Origin: Loktanella sp. PT4BL
Lineage (GTDB): Bacteria > Pseudomonadota > Alphaproteobacteria > Rhodobacterales > Rhodobacteraceae
DNA: 64,000 nt
Assembly (NCBI RefSeq): GCF_003201935.1
Contig: NZ_QJJL01000002.1
Location: forward strand, 496,001 to 560,000
Direction of reading: 5' to 3'
Below, in pieces: positions 1 to 9,314 of the stretch. The position numbers and the translations under genes are program-made. Every line of letters begins with the position of its first letter. The first letter of the stretch is position 1. The notes under the pieces were generated by a model. It was given only the letters and a program-made list of their open reading frames with translations, had not been told where the DNA came from and made no database searches.

Positions 1-4
1 ATCA

Positions 5-235
5 ATGAACAAATTCTGGATCATTCTGGGTGCGCTGCTTGTTGCTGGCGTATCCGCATACGCAGGCGGTTTGGCCGATGCGATTACCGAAACTGCACCG
101 ATGGTCGAGCCTGTCGCAGCAGAATCAAGCGTGCCAAGCTGGCTCATCCCGGCGGCAATCGCTTTGGTGCTGATCGGCGTTGCTGTGTCCGGCGGTGACG
201 ACGAAGAAGATGGCAGCGACCCTTACGCCGGCTGA
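5..235 (+). CDS. small hypothetical membrane protein (76 aa)
   Basis: I do not recognise a named family. The N-terminus (residues 4-20) is hydrophobic and ends in an Ala-rich stretch that could be a signal peptide. A second hydrophobic segment at about residues 46-62 could span the membrane. The tail is strongly acidic (GGDDEEDGSD). Short proteins of this layout are often found beside polysaccharide genes, and the next gene, a glycosyltransferase, overlaps its 3' end. The upstream region and ribosome binding site lie outside the window, so promoter and operon membership cannot be judged. Confidence 0.6.
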   Translation: MNKFWIILGALLVAGVSAYAGGLADAITETAPMVEPVAAESSVPSWLIPAAIALVLIGVAVSGGDDEEDGSDPYAG

Positions 236-1289
236 ACTAATCTTGCTCGCATTAACTGCGAACGAATCTGGTAAGGCCGAAAGGGCCGCGAGAATATCCT
301 CGTGGCCCTTTGTTGCTGTCGGGATTTGCACGTTCCAGCGCACTGAACCGTTGATTGCGTTGCTTGAATCAATCGGCGCCCAGACAGGCCAAATCGATGC
401 CGACGTAGTCATTCTCATCGTCGACAACAATCCAACACCTTCAGTTCCAAAAGATCGCGTCCGGCACAGCACCCCTTACAATGTCAGGATCGTTCACGAA
501 CCGCGCACAGGCCTTGTTCATGCCCGCAACCGGCTTTTTGAGCTGGCTGAAGAAACCGGCACCGATTGGCTGATCGGCGTTGATGATGATGCCACGGTAG
601 CCAAAGACTGGTTGGCTCAGTGGGTGCAGGGAACCACCAAGATGCAGGCCAAGATATTGCTCAGCGATATCCAGTTGACGTTCTCTGACGCGGTCAGTCC
701 GTTCATCCCTCAGCGCCAATTTGCGCAGCCAGCGGAAGGGAAACCGCCACGGGTACTTGCAACTGGGAACTATGCCATTTCGCGCGAAGTCTTTGCACGT
801 AATGGCGGATTGGGTTTACGTTTTCATCCCGATTTCAATCATATCGGTGGAGAGGACGCAGAGTTCTTTCTCAGGGCTAAGCGTCAGCATGGAATTGTCC
901 TGTCCGGCTGGCCAAAGGCCCGTGTTTATGAAGAACAACGCGGACATCGGTTGACACTGCGCTACCATTTAAACCGGACCCTTTGCACGCAAATGTGCGG
1001 CTATTACATTGCTGCGCTGCATAGGAAAGACCACATACTGAAGAAACCGCGCCCCATGGCTATCATGCTCACGCGTCGCACAATAAAAAGCATCGGGAAG
1101 GGTCTGGTCGCCCTCACGTCGGGCGCCTTGACACTCCCCTTCGACCGTTCCCTTGGCAAAAAGACAATCGGGATCGGGCTTGAACATATGACGCGTGCAT
1201 ACGCTGTTGTACCCTATGTGTTCGGCAAAGCATCTCGACGCTATGGTGTTGTAACGTCCACGAGCACCGAACCCCCTCAGGCAGGATAA
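210..1289 (+). CDS. family 2 glycosyltransferase
   Basis: Predicted cytoplasmic glycosyltransferase of the GT-A fold, transferring a sugar from a nucleotide sugar to an unknown acceptor. The N-terminal nucleotide-binding strand VGICTFQR lies near residue 37, the metal-binding DDD at about residue 124 (GVDDDA), and an ED pair (GGEDAEFF) near residue 213, the usual place of the catalytic base in GT2 enzymes. The frame is open from a TTG at 180, but I prefer the ATG at 210, preceded by a purine-rich GAAGAAG; this still overlaps the small membrane protein by 26 nt, suggesting co-transcription. A C-terminal helix near residue 300 is basic rather than clearly membrane-spanning. Substrate is unknown; exopolysaccharide synthesis is inferred only from the family. 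Confidence 0.8.
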   Translation: MAATLTPAELILLALTANESGKAERAARISSWPFVAVGICTFQRTEPLIALLESIGAQTGQIDADVVILIVDNNPTPSVPKDRVRHSTPYNVRIVHEPRTGLVHARNRLFELAEETGTDWLIGVDDDATVAKDWLAQWVQGTTKMQAKILLSDIQLTFSDAVSPFIPQRQFAQPAEGKPPRVLATGNYAISREVFARNGGLGLRFHPDFNHIGGEDAEFFLRAKRQHGIVLSGWPKARVYEEQRGHRLTLRYHLNRTLCTQMCGYYIAALHRKDHILKKPRPMAIMLTRRTIKSIGKGLVALTSGALTLPFDRSLGKKTIGIGLEHMTRAYAVVPYVFGKASRRYGVVTSTSTEPPQAG

Positions 1290-1352
1290 AAAAGTCCACA
1301 GCCAGGTCGCGGCTTCTCGCCTTAACTCCAAAACAATCATTTTCCTGAAAAA

Positions 1353-1429
1353 TGGTCGGGGCGGAGAGATTCGAACTCCCGACCCTCTGTTCCCAAAACA
1401 GATGCGCTACCAGGCTGCGCTACGCCCCG
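1353..1429 (-). tRNA. tRNA-Pro (anticodon UGG)
   Basis: Read on the minus strand, a complete cloverleaf is visible. The 7-bp acceptor stem pairs CGGGGCG with CGCCCCG, the D-loop contains AGCCTGGTAGC, the anticodon stem TCTGT/ACAGA encloses loop TTTGGGA with anticodon TGG, and the T-loop is TTCGAAT. CCA is encoded. The anticodon reads CCA and, with wobble modification, other proline codons. Confidence 0.97.
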
Positions 1430-1473
1430 AACCATGGCGTGTCTTTAGCCCCCCGAAACTGATTTGAAAAGCC

Positions 1474-1950
1474 CTAATTGCCCTCGTTTTTCGCACAAGG
1501 CAAAATAGCGTCTGTCCCAAAGCTGGGGTGCTGCATCACGTCGCCTGCAGCGATGCCCAAACGGGAAGAAAGACCGCCATTGATCTCCAAAACCATCTGC
1601 ACACCCTCGCCCCCCGAGATCGACGTCGTGTCTCCGGGAATCGCGTTTTCATGGATATGCAGGATTTCACCTGTCGGGCTGGCGAACAACATATCGAGGG
1701 GAATCAGCGTGTTCTTCATCCAGAAGCTCACGCTTTGGGGCTGCTCATAGATAAAGAGCATCCCCGAGAGCAAAGGCAGCTCTTCCACAAACATCAGCCC
1801 CTGTGCGCGTTCGCGCGCATCATCGGCCACATCAATGGTAAAGGTCGCCTGACCAAATTCGCCCCTGATCGTGATCCGGTCATCGGCACATGTGGCCCAA
1901 AGTGGCGCAGCGGCCACCATGAGCACCCCCACAAAACTGGCTAGCTTCAC
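1474..1950 (-). CDS. DUF192 family secreted protein
   Basis: A 158-residue protein with an N-terminal signal peptide (hydrophobic residues 3-20, Ala-rich cleavage region) followed by a DUF192 domain. Family hallmarks are visible: an RAQGLMF segment near residue 47, then LLSGMLFIY and FWMKNTLIPLDMLF. The family is widespread, has a known fold, but no established function. The start is GTG at 1950, overlapping the stop of the upstream cold-shock gene as GTGA, so the two genes are translationally coupled. Why a cold-shock protein and a DUF192 protein are paired is unknown, although the pair is common in Rhodobacterales. Confidence 0.85.
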   Translation of the reverse strand: MKLASFVGVLMVAAAPLWATCADDRITIRGEFGQATFTIDVADDARERAQGLMFVEELPLLSGMLFIYEQPQSVSFWMKNTLIPLDMLFASPTGEILHIHENAIPGDTTSISGGEGVQMVLEINGGLSSRLGIAAGDVMQHPSFGTDAILPCAKNEGN

Positions 1951-2477
1951 TTGGCTGCAGCCTCCCAGCCGATGACCTCGATGGCCATACGGCCACGTTC
2001 GCCATCTACCATGCGCAATCCAACTGCCTCGCCTGATTGCAGATCGGACAAGCCAGAACGCCGCAACACTTCGACGTGCACAAAAACATCTTCGCTATTG
2101 CCAAAGACATTCGCAAAACCAAAGCCCTTGCTCTTGTCAAACCACTTCACCCGAGCGGGCTCGATCGGCCGACTGGCAATATCTTCGGCCGTAAACTCGA
2201 CCATATCGCGCAGCGGGAGCGCTTCTTCGCTTGCCGGCGGTGTGATTGAAAGCACTTCCGTTGCCTGCAATCCACGCTGGGTATCCTGCACCATTATCGT
2301 GATCTCGGACCCGTCCACAACGGACCCCTGACCGAAATTGCGCAACACATTCGCATGCAGCAAAATATCGGGTCCGCCCTCCTCGGAGATAACAAACCCA
2401 AATCCCTTGGTGGGATCGAACCATTTCACCTGGCCCAGTACCTTACGCGGCGTACCGGTATCCTGCGTTTCCATCAT
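1947..2477 (-). CDS. double cold-shock-domain protein
   Basis: Cytoplasmic nucleic-acid-binding protein of 176 residues with two cold-shock domains. The first starts near residue 14 (GQVKWFDPTKGFGFV), the second near residue 106 (ARVKWFDKSKGFGFA). Each has the RNP1-type KGFGF motif and an RNP2-like segment (DILLHANVL; DVFVHVEVL). The two-domain form is typical of alphaproteobacteria; classical CspA proteins have one domain and about 70 residues. The likely role is RNA chaperoning or single-strand binding. Two adjacent ATG codons (2477 and 2474) follow the ribosome binding site AAGGAAG; the second has the more usual spacing. The stop overlaps the start of the DUF192 gene. Confidence 0.92.
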   Translation of the reverse strand: MMETQDTGTPRKVLGQVKWFDPTKGFGFVISEEGGPDILLHANVLRNFGQGSVVDGSEITIMVQDTQRGLQATEVLSITPPASEEALPLRDMVEFTAEDIASRPIEPARVKWFDKSKGFGFANVFGNSEDVFVHVEVLRRSGLSDLQSGEAVGLRMVDGERGRMAIEVIGWEAAAK

Positions 2478-2586
2478 GTCTTCCTTTTGAACAGCGGCAA
2501 TTTACTTGCCGCTATCCGTATTTGTCTATCGCCCCAACCAAGACGTCGAGTTAACCAGACTAGCCCATAAGCCTTCACATAAGACA

Positions 2587-3192
2587 TTACGGTGACAGTC
2601 GGGTAATCTCCCACTCCTGGCCAACTTCACTGCGCGACCACCGAAACCGGTCGTGCAAACGAAATGCGCCATCAGACCAAAACTCGATTTCCAGAGGCAC
2701 AATCCGGAAACCGCCCCAAAAAGGTGGCCGTTCCGGGTCCGCACCTTTTTGTATCGTTACTTTTGCAACCTCAGCCATCAGCGACGCACGCGACGCCAAA
2801 GGACGAGACTGTTGTGATGCCCATGCTCCAATTCGGCTCTTAAGAGAACGCGATTTGTAATAGTCATCAGCGATTGGGCCATCCTCTTTCGAGACAAGCC
2901 CCCGCACCCGTATCTGCCTTGCGAGTGATTTCCAATGCAAAACGAATGCAGCCTTCCCAGATTGCGCGATTTCTTGCGCCTTCTGGCTTTCATAATTAGT
3001 GTAAAAAACGAAGGCGTCTACTTCGATATCTTTCAACAGCACCATGCGCACGTTTGGCATGCCGTTCTGATCAACCGAAGAAAGAGCGATCGCATTCGGA
3101 TCACTGGGTTCCGTTTCAGCCGCCGCGTCAAGCCATTCCTGCGCAATAACAAACGGATCTGTACCCGCAAAAATGCCGCCACGGTCAGACAT
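2587..3192 (-). CDS. pdxH: pyridoxamine 5'-phosphate oxidase
   Basis: FMN-dependent oxidase that converts pyridoxine or pyridoxamine 5'-phosphate to pyridoxal 5'-phosphate, the last step of vitamin B6 synthesis and salvage. The 201-residue protein has the split-barrel sequence [11 protein letters not shown] near residue 48, [13 protein letters not shown], the conserved [16 protein letters not shown] stretch near residue 110, and the C-terminal PdxH signature with HDRFRWSR followed by W and RLSP at the end. Length is slightly below the roughly 218 of Escherichia coli PdxH because the N-terminus is shorter. It is divergent from fabI across 152 bp and heads no obvious operon. Confidence 0.96.
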   Translation of the reverse strand: MSDRGGIFAGTDPFVIAQEWLDAAAETEPSDPNAIALSSVDQNGMPNVRMVLLKDIEVDAFVFYTNYESQKAQEIAQSGKAAFVLHWKSLARQIRVRGLVSKEDGPIADDYYKSRSLKSRIGAWASQQSRPLASRASLMAEVAKVTIQKGADPERPPFWGGFRIVPLEIEFWSDGAFRLHDRFRWSRSEVGQEWEITRLSP

Positions 3193-3344
3193 AGCTGATC
3201 CCCAAACAAAACCCCCACCGCCACGCTATGGGGAAATAGGAACAGTGGCAAGCATTTTGCATCATTGTTCAGATACTTGCTGGCCCGCGCGCAATCGCCT
3301 AAACGAAGTATGAGCCAGAGGCAAACAACAAAGGAATTTGCGCA

Positions 3345-4151
3345 ATGACATCGGAACTGATGAAAGGCAAACGTGGCCTGATCATGGGCCTCGCCAACGA
3401 CAAATCTATTGCCTGGGGCATTGCCAAAGCCTGTGCGGATGCCGGCGCGGAACTTGCGTTTTCTTATCAGGGCGAAGCGCTGAAAAAGCGTGTCGACCCG
3501 CTTGCTGCTTCGGTTAGCTCTGACATTGTCTTGCCTTGTGACGTGGGTGATGAAGGCTCGATAGATGCACTTTTTGCGGCATTGGAAGAGCGTTGGGGCA
3601 AGTTGGACTTCATCGTACATGCAATTGGTTTTTCAGATAAAAACGAATTGCGGGGCCGTTACGTTGATACCACCCGCGGCAACTTTCTGACATCCATGGA
3701 TATCTCGGTTTATTCCTTTACGGCGGTTGTGCAGCGCGCCGAGAAGATGATGACAGATGGTGGTTCCTGCCTGACGCTGACCTATTATGGCGCCGAGAAA
3801 GTCATGCCACATTACAACGTCATGGGCGTGGCCAAAGCCGCACTTGAGGCCTCGGTCCGGTATCTGGCCGAGGATCTTGGCAAGGATAAGATTCGCGTCA
3901 ATGCAATCAGCGCAGGCACGATTAAGACACTGGCAGCTTCGGGCATCGGAGATTTCCGTCTCATCATGAAGTGGAACGAGTATAACTCGCCCCTGCGCCG
4001 CACCGTCACACAAGAAGAAGTTGGCAATTCCGCGCTTTATTTGTTGTCAGATTTGGGCAGCGCTGTAACTGGCGAAGTCCTGCACGTGGATGCAGGGTAT
4101 CATGTCGTCGGCATGAAGGCCGTAGACGCCCCCGATATCACCAAAGAATAG
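3345..4151 (+). CDS. fabI: enoyl-[acyl-carrier-protein] reductase (NADH)
   Basis: Short-chain dehydrogenase/reductase-like enzyme that performs the last reduction in each round of type II fatty acid elongation in the cytoplasm. The 268-residue protein has the FabI form of the dinucleotide motif ([13 protein letters not shown], residues 15-27) and the catalytic Tyr-(Xaa)6-Lys arrangement in [23 protein letters not shown], with the lysine near residue 163. The C-terminal [12 protein letters not shown] and [13 protein letters not shown] are typical of FabI. The ATG at 3345 follows AAAGGAATTTGCGC. It is divergent from pdxH and lies 11 bp before gpt, so the two may be co-transcribed. Confidence 0.96.
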   Translation: MTSELMKGKRGLIMGLANDKSIAWGIAKACADAGAELAFSYQGEALKKRVDPLAASVSSDIVLPCDVGDEGSIDALFAALEERWGKLDFIVHAIGFSDKNELRGRYVDTTRGNFLTSMDISVYSFTAVVQRAEKMMTDGGSCLTLTYYGAEKVMPHYNVMGVAKAALEASVRYLAEDLGKDKIRVNAISAGTIKTLAASGIGDFRLIMKWNEYNSPLRRTVTQEEVGNSALYLLSDLGSAVTGEVLHVDAGYHVVGMKAVDAPDITKE

Positions 4152-4162
4152 GACTGCGCGCT

Positions 4163-4666
4163 ATGACCGACCGTTTGCCACATGAAAAAGGGTTCCATAT
4201 CAGTTGGGACCAGATCCACCGTGACAGCCGTGCCTTGGCATGGCGCCTTGACGGCAAAGGCCCCGACAATGGCGCATGGCGCGCCGTTGTCGCAATCACA
4301 CGGGGCGGCATGGCCCCCGCGATGATTGCCGCGCGCGAACTGGATATCCGCACCGTCGATACCATCAGCGTCAAAAGCTACGACCATCAGGACCAATCGG
4401 AGGCCAGCGTGCTGAAGGCCCCTGATGCCGAACTCATGGGTGATGGCACCGGGATTCTGATCATTGATGATCTGGTGGATAGCGGCAAAACCCTTGAACT
4501 GGTGCGCGAAATGTACCCCAAAGCGCATTTCGCAACAGTCTATGCAAAACCCAAGGGCCGCCCGCAGGTTGACACATTCATTACCGAAGTCAGCCAGGAC
4601 ACATGGATCTTCTTTCCTTGGGACATGGCATTGCAATACGTCGAACCCTACCGCGGCAAAGACTGA
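4163..4666 (+). CDS. gpt: xanthine-guanine phosphoribosyltransferase
   Basis: Purine salvage enzyme joining guanine, xanthine or hypoxanthine to phosphoribosyl pyrophosphate, usually membrane-associated or cytosolic. The 167-residue length matches family members. The PRPP-binding signature [13 protein letters not shown] is at about residues 97-109, and the substrate-loop region [20 protein letters not shown] at 36-55. The C-terminus [20 protein letters not shown] contains the aromatic purine-contact residues typical of Gpt. It starts 11 bp after fabI and ends 21 bp before the aminotransferase gene. Confidence 0.93.
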   Translation: MTDRLPHEKGFHISWDQIHRDSRALAWRLDGKGPDNGAWRAVVAITRGGMAPAMIAARELDIRTVDTISVKSYDHQDQSEASVLKAPDAELMGDGTGILIIDDLVDSGKTLELVREMYPKAHFATVYAKPKGRPQVDTFITEVSQDTWIFFPWDMALQYVEPYRGKD

Positions 4667-4687
4667 ACAGCACTTCGGGAACACATT

Positions 4688-5863
4688 ATGATAGGCACAC
4701 GCACCAGCGCCACTTTCCCTCCGCCTGTCATGGAGGCGCGGCGCTGGCTTGCGGGTGTCACCCATCCGGCTGACCGCCCGCTTTTGAACGTCAGTCAGGC
4801 GGCCCCTGTCGATCCGCCCCCCGCACCTTTGCGCGAAGCGATGGCAGACATCGTCCTGAACGACGCCGATGCGCATCTCTACGGCCCTGTCCTCGGCCTG
4901 CCCGCACTGCGGGCGGAAGTCGCCGCACAGTGGAGCACCAGCTATGGCGGAAATATCGCCGCAGATCAGGTCGCAATCACGTCAGGGTGCAATCAGGCCT
5001 TTGCAGCCGCGATCGCAACACTCTGCACCGAGGGTGACGAGGTGATTGTCCCCGTCCCATATTACTTCAACCACCGGATGTGGCTGGATATGTCGGGCGT
5101 CAAAACAGTCCCATTGCTGGCAGGCGACGGGATGATCCCGCAAGTGGATGATGCGGCGAAACTGATCACTGCCAAAACCCGCGCCATTGCCTTGGTCAGC
5201 CCCAACAATCCTTGCGGCGTGGAATACCCCGCTGCCGTCCTGCACGCCTTCCGTGATCTGGCGCGCGCGCATGGCATTGCCCTGATCGTCGATGAAACCT
5301 ACCGCGACTTCGACAGCCGCACGGGCGCACCACATGATTTGTTCGCGGATCCCGTCTGGGATGACACGCTGATCCAGCTCTATTCCTTTTCAAAGGCCTA
5401 CCGCCTGACCGGTCACCGCATTGGAGCCGTTGTCGCCAGCCCTGCCCGCTTGGCCGAAATCGAAAAGTTCCTCGATACCGTCACGATCTGCCCCAACCAA
5501 CTGGGCCAACGTGCCGCCCTTTGGGGGATGCAGAACCTCGGTGCGTGGCTAGCCGGCGAGCGCCTCGAAATCCTCGACCGGCGCGCAGCGATTGAAGAGA
5601 ATTTCCATCTGCTCGCGGACAAAGGCTGGGAACTTTTGGGCTGTGGCGCATATTTTGCCTACGTGAAGCACCCGTTTGCCATGTCTTCCGCTGATCTCGC
5701 ACCGATTCTGGTCAAGGAGGTCGGCGTTCTGCTGCTGCCCGGCACCATGTTCATGCCCGATGATGTCGCAGGCGGCGACCACCAGTTGAGGATCGCTTTT
5801 GCCAACATCGACCGCGCGGGGGTCGAAACCCTGTTCAACAGGCTGTCACTGCTGGAACTCTAG
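4688..5863 (+). CDS. PLP-dependent class I/II aminotransferase
   Basis: Fold-type I aminotransferase of 391 residues. The cofactor lysine is in SFSKAYRLTGHR at about residue 236, the phosphate-contact asparagine region in SPNNPCGVEYP near 172, VDETYRDF near 203, and the substrate-carboxylate arginine in HQLRIAFANID close to the C-terminus. The exact substrate cannot be read from the sequence; Rhodobacterales orthologues are usually annotated only as aminotransferase. The ATG at 4688 follows ACTTCGGGAACACATT, with GGGA acting as a weak ribosome binding site. The 22-bp gap after gpt suggests co-transcription with fabI-gpt. Confidence 0.88.
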   Translation: MIGTRTSATFPPPVMEARRWLAGVTHPADRPLLNVSQAAPVDPPPAPLREAMADIVLNDADAHLYGPVLGLPALRAEVAAQWSTSYGGNIAADQVAITSGCNQAFAAAIATLCTEGDEVIVPVPYYFNHRMWLDMSGVKTVPLLAGDGMIPQVDDAAKLITAKTRAIALVSPNNPCGVEYPAAVLHAFRDLARAHGIALIVDETYRDFDSRTGAPHDLFADPVWDDTLIQLYSFSKAYRLTGHRIGAVVASPARLAEIEKFLDTVTICPNQLGQRAALWGMQNLGAWLAGERLEILDRRAAIEENFHLLADKGWELLGCGAYFAYVKHPFAMSSADLAPILVKEVGVLLLPGTMFMPDDVAGGDHQLRIAFANIDRAGVETLFNRLSLLEL

Positions 5864-5925
5864 CCCTTGCACCGCCGCGTCCGGCCCCTTATTCAGACCC
5901 AAACCAGCGGGTGGAGCGGCAACAA

Positions 5926-7761
5926 ATGGCTAAAAAAGACAAACCTCGTTATGGCGCATGGATCATTGTCGGCGTCATTCTTGTAGGCCTTGCAGGCTTT
6001 GGCTCGGGCGGCCTGAGCGGGAACATCCGCAACATCGGGACAGTGGGTGATAAAGAGGTGAGCGTTGCCTCTTACCAGCGCGCCCTGAACGATCAAATTC
6101 GCGCGGTATCGGCCCAGTTTGGCCAACAGATTACTTTCCAGCAGGCGCAGGCCTTCGGCATTGACCAGCTTGCGCTTAGTCAGGTTGTCTTGCTGCGCAC
6201 CCTTGATAACGAAGCGGACCAGTTGGGTATTTCTGTCGGCGACGAACGCGTTTTTGAACGCCTGCGGGCGATCCCGTCTTTTCAGGGTGCCGGTGGCTTT
6301 AACCGCGAGACCTATCGCCTTGCCTTGCAGCAATCAGGCCAGTCCGCAGCCGAGTTCGAAGCCGGCATCCGCGAAGAAACCGCCCGCACCCTGCTGCAGG
6401 GCGCTGTCGTCAGCGGCGTGCCTGCACCCCAGGCCTATGCAGATGCCATGGTACAGTACATGAGCGAAAGCCGTGATATCAGTTGGGCCGTCGTAGACGC
6501 CGAAGACCTGACCGCGCCTGTGCCGGGTGCCACGGAAGCCGCACAGCAGGAATACTATGACGCCAACCCCGCCGAATTCACCCTGCCCGAAGCCCGCAAT
6601 ATTACCTATGCATGGCTGACGCCCACGATGATTCTCGACGAGATGGTCGTTCCCGATGAAGCGGTCGAGCGTCTTTACAATGAACGGATTTCCGAGTTCG
6701 TCCAGCCCGAGCGCCGTCTGGTCGAGCGTCTGGTCTATCTGGATGCCGACCGTGCCGAGGAAGCGATGGCGCGGCTCAATGCAGGCGAAGCCACATTTGA
6801 GGAACTGGTCGCAGAGCGTGGCCTGTCGCTCACAGACGTGGACCTTGGCGATGTGAGCAAGGATGATCTGCGCGCGGCAGGTGACGCCGTGTTTGCCGCT
6901 GATACCGGTGATGTCGTCGGGCCATTCAACTCAAACCTGGGCCCTGCCATCTTCCGCATGAATGCCGTTCTGTCCGAGCAAGTGACGACGCTCGAAGAGG
7001 CGACACCGGACCTGCGCGAGGAATTGGCGGCAGATGCCGCGCGTGACTACATCAATGACCGTACGGATGCGATTATTGACCTTCTGGCGGGCGGCGCGAC
7101 CATGGCCGATCTGGCCGAACGCACGGAAATGGAACTTGGCACCGTGAACTGGACACCGGACACGATTGACGGGATCGCCGCCTATGACGCCTTCCGCGAT
7201 GCTGCGGCCACCGTTCAGGAAGGTGCCTTCCCCGAAATCATCGACCTTGCGGATGGCGGTATTTTTGCTCTGACACTGGACGGCATCACCCCGCCGACAC
7301 TGCAACCGCTTGAGGATGTGCGCGATGCGGTCGCGCAAGCCTGGCAGGCGCAGGCCCGCCAGGAGGCAATCCTTGCAAGAGCCGAGGAGATTGCCGCCGA
7401 CATCCTGCCACTGACGGGCTTTGACACGCTGGGCCTTGACCCTGTGATCGATCAAGGTCTGACACGCCGGAGCTTTGTGGAGGGCACCCCCCCCAACTTC
7501 AATGATGTGCTGTTCGACATGTCGATTGGCGAGGTTCGCGTCGTGGACGCCTTTGATCGCGCCCTGATCGTCCGTCTGGACAATATCGCGGCCCCTGACC
7601 TGACTGATCCATCGGTCATCGCACAACGCGATGCGCTGGCAGAAAACGCGCGTGCCGGTATCGCACAGGATATCTTTGATGCTTATGCGACGTCGGTGCA
7701 GCAACGCACCGAGACATCTCTGAACCAGCAAACCATCAACGCGGTCAACGCGCAATTCTAA
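5926..7761 (+). CDS. SurA/PpiD-type peptidyl-prolyl isomerase, membrane anchored
   Basis: Periplasmic folding factor of 611 residues. A short positively charged N-terminus (MAKKDKPRYG) precedes a single membrane segment (about residues 9-30), as in PpiD. The SurA N-terminal-like region follows (QRALNDQIRAVSAQFGQQITFQQAQAFGIDQLALSQVVL contains the typical helix pattern, from about residue 50). A parvulin-like PpiC domain is around residues 240-360, and a second, weaker copy may follow. I choose ATG 5926 because GTGGAG at 5911 forms the ribosome binding site 9 nt upstream; a GTG start at 5911 would consume it. It ends 9 bp before trpE, so trpE is probably expressed from the same transcript. Confidence 0.88.
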   Translation: MAKKDKPRYGAWIIVGVILVGLAGFGSGGLSGNIRNIGTVGDKEVSVASYQRALNDQIRAVSAQFGQQITFQQAQAFGIDQLALSQVVLLRTLDNEADQLGISVGDERVFERLRAIPSFQGAGGFNRETYRLALQQSGQSAAEFEAGIREETARTLLQGAVVSGVPAPQAYADAMVQYMSESRDISWAVVDAEDLTAPVPGATEAAQQEYYDANPAEFTLPEARNITYAWLTPTMILDEMVVPDEAVERLYNERISEFVQPERRLVERLVYLDADRAEEAMARLNAGEATFEELVAERGLSLTDVDLGDVSKDDLRAAGDAVFAADTGDVVGPFNSNLGPAIFRMNAVLSEQVTTLEEATPDLREELAADAARDYINDRTDAIIDLLAGGATMADLAERTEMELGTVNWTPDTIDGIAAYDAFRDAAATVQEGAFPEIIDLADGGIFALTLDGITPPTLQPLEDVRDAVAQAWQAQARQEAILARAEEIAADILPLTGFDTLGLDPVIDQGLTRRSFVEGTPPNFNDVLFDMSIGEVRVVDAFDRALIVRLDNIAAPDLTDPSVIAQRDALAENARAGIAQDIFDAYATSVQQRTETSLNQQTINAVNAQF

Positions 7762-7770
7762 GGCGGCCCT

Positions 7771-9279
7771 ATGGCACTCTTGCCCGATTACAACAGTTTC
7801 GCCGCACAATATGACGCGGGCGCCAGTCAGGTGGTTTACACACGTATCGCTGCCGATCTGGACACGCCTGTCTCCTTGATGCTGAAACTGTCCGGTGCGG
7901 GCAAAAACGCCTTCATGCTGGAAAGTGTCACGGGCGGCGAAGTCCGCGGGCGCTATTCCATCGTTGGCATGAACCCTGATCTGGTCTGGGAATGTCGCGG
8001 CACCACATCGCGGGTCAACCGCACTGCCCGCTTTGATGACGCGGCTTTCGAGGACATGGCCGAAGACCCGCTGACCGCCCTGCGGGCATTGATCGCCGAG
8101 TCGCGCATTGATCTGCCTGATGGTCTGCCTGCGGCATCGGCAGGGCTTTTCGGGTACTTGGGCTATGACATGATCCGTCTGGTCGAGCATCTTCCCGATG
8201 TGAACCCCGACCCCCTTGGCCTGCCGGATGCCATGATGCTGCGCCCCTCGGTCGTTGCGGTACTGGACGGGGTCAAAGGCGACGTGATCCTTGTGGCGCC
8301 CGCCTATGTGACGCCGGGCGTGTCCGCCCGCGCGGCCTACGCACAAGCGGCAGAGCGTGTGATGGACGCACAGCGCGCCCTTGAGCGCCCGATGCCCAGC
8401 GAAGCCCGTGATCTGGCAGAACCTGCGCAGGTCGCACCGCCTGTCTCGAATTTCGCGCATGAGGCCTATCTGGCCGCCGTCGAAAAGGCCAAGGAATACA
8501 TCCGCGCCGGTGACATCTTTCAGGTGGTCCCGTCCCAGCGCTGGACGCAGGATTTCGTGGAGCCCCCTTTCGCGCTTTACCGGTCATTGCGGCGCACAAA
8601 CCCGTCGCCTTTCATGTTCTTTTTCAATTTCGGTGGCTTTCAGGTGATCGGAGCCAGCCCTGAAATTCTTGTCCGTGTCTTCGGCAAAGAGGTCACGATC
8701 CGCCCTATTGCAGGCACCCGCCCGCGCGGTGCGACCCCCGCAGAAGACAACGCGAACGAAGCCGATCTGATGGCCGACCAGAAAGAATTGGCCGAGCATC
8801 TGATGCTGCTTGATCTGGGCCGCAACGACACCGGCAAGGTCAGCAAAATCGGCACCGTCCGCCCGACCGAGCAATTCATCGTCGAGCGCTACAGCCATGT
8901 CATGCACATCGTGTCCAACGTGGTGGGTGAATTGGCCGATGATCAGGACGCCCTCAGCGCCTTCTTTGCAGGCATGCCCGCGGGAACCGTCTCGGGCGCG
9001 CCCAAGGTCCGCGCGATGGAGATCATCGATGAGCTGGAACCGGAAAAACGCGGCGTCTATGGCGGCGGGTGCGGATACTTCAGCGCCAACGGCGACATGG
9101 ATATGTGCATCGCGCTCCGCACAGCCGTGTTGAAGGACGAAAAGCTTTATATTCAGGCCGGCGGTGGTGTGGTCTACGACAGTGACCCCGAGGCGGAATA
9201 TCAGGAAACCGTGCATAAATCGAACGCCATCCGCAAGGCCGCCGCAGATGCCACGATGTTCCGCGGCAGTGGCAACTAG
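7771..9279 (+). CDS. trpE: anthranilate synthase component I
   Basis: Chorismate-utilising subunit that, with TrpG, makes anthranilate from chorismate and glutamine, the first committed step of tryptophan synthesis. The 502-residue protein has an N-terminal feedback-binding region (LDTPVSLMLKLSG near residue 31, including an LxxS-type element) and the conserved catalytic core: GDIFQVVPSQRW near 248, IRPIAGTRPRGATPAEDNANE near 310, LDLGRNDTGKVS near 347, and GTVSGAPKVRAMEIIDELE near 405. trpE is not next to trpG: a minus-strand deacetylase gene lies between them. No leader peptide or attenuator is visible before trpE; it follows the isomerase gene by 9 bp. Confidence 0.97.
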   Translation: MALLPDYNSFAAQYDAGASQVVYTRIAADLDTPVSLMLKLSGAGKNAFMLESVTGGEVRGRYSIVGMNPDLVWECRGTTSRVNRTARFDDAAFEDMAEDPLTALRALIAESRIDLPDGLPAASAGLFGYLGYDMIRLVEHLPDVNPDPLGLPDAMMLRPSVVAVLDGVKGDVILVAPAYVTPGVSARAAYAQAAERVMDAQRALERPMPSEARDLAEPAQVAPPVSNFAHEAYLAAVEKAKEYIRAGDIFQVVPSQRWTQDFVEPPFALYRSLRRTNPSPFMFFFNFGGFQVIGASPEILVRVFGKEVTIRPIAGTRPRGATPAEDNANEADLMADQKELAEHLMLLDLGRNDTGKVSKIGTVRPTEQFIVERYSHVMHIVSNVVGELADDQDALSAFFAGMPAGTVSGAPKVRAMEIIDELEPEKRGVYGGGCGYFSANGDMDMCIALRTAVLKDEKLYIQAGGGVVYDSDPEAEYQETVHKSNAIRKAAADATMFRGSGN

Positions 9280-9314
9280 CGCCTTAACGGCTTTTTGAAG
9301 TCCGGCTTTGGCCC

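Noticed and set aside
7762-7770. trp attenuator or leader peptide before trpE
   Set aside because: Only 9 bp separate the isomerase gene from trpE, leaving no room for a leader with Trp codons.
6931-8460. 509-codon minus-strand frame across the isomerase gene and trpE
   Set aside because: Arg/His-rich antisense shadow of two solid genes.
9280-9314. Terminator between trpE and the deacetylase gene
   Set aside because: The only inverted repeat (GCC/GGC before TTTTT) has a 3-bp stem, too short to support.
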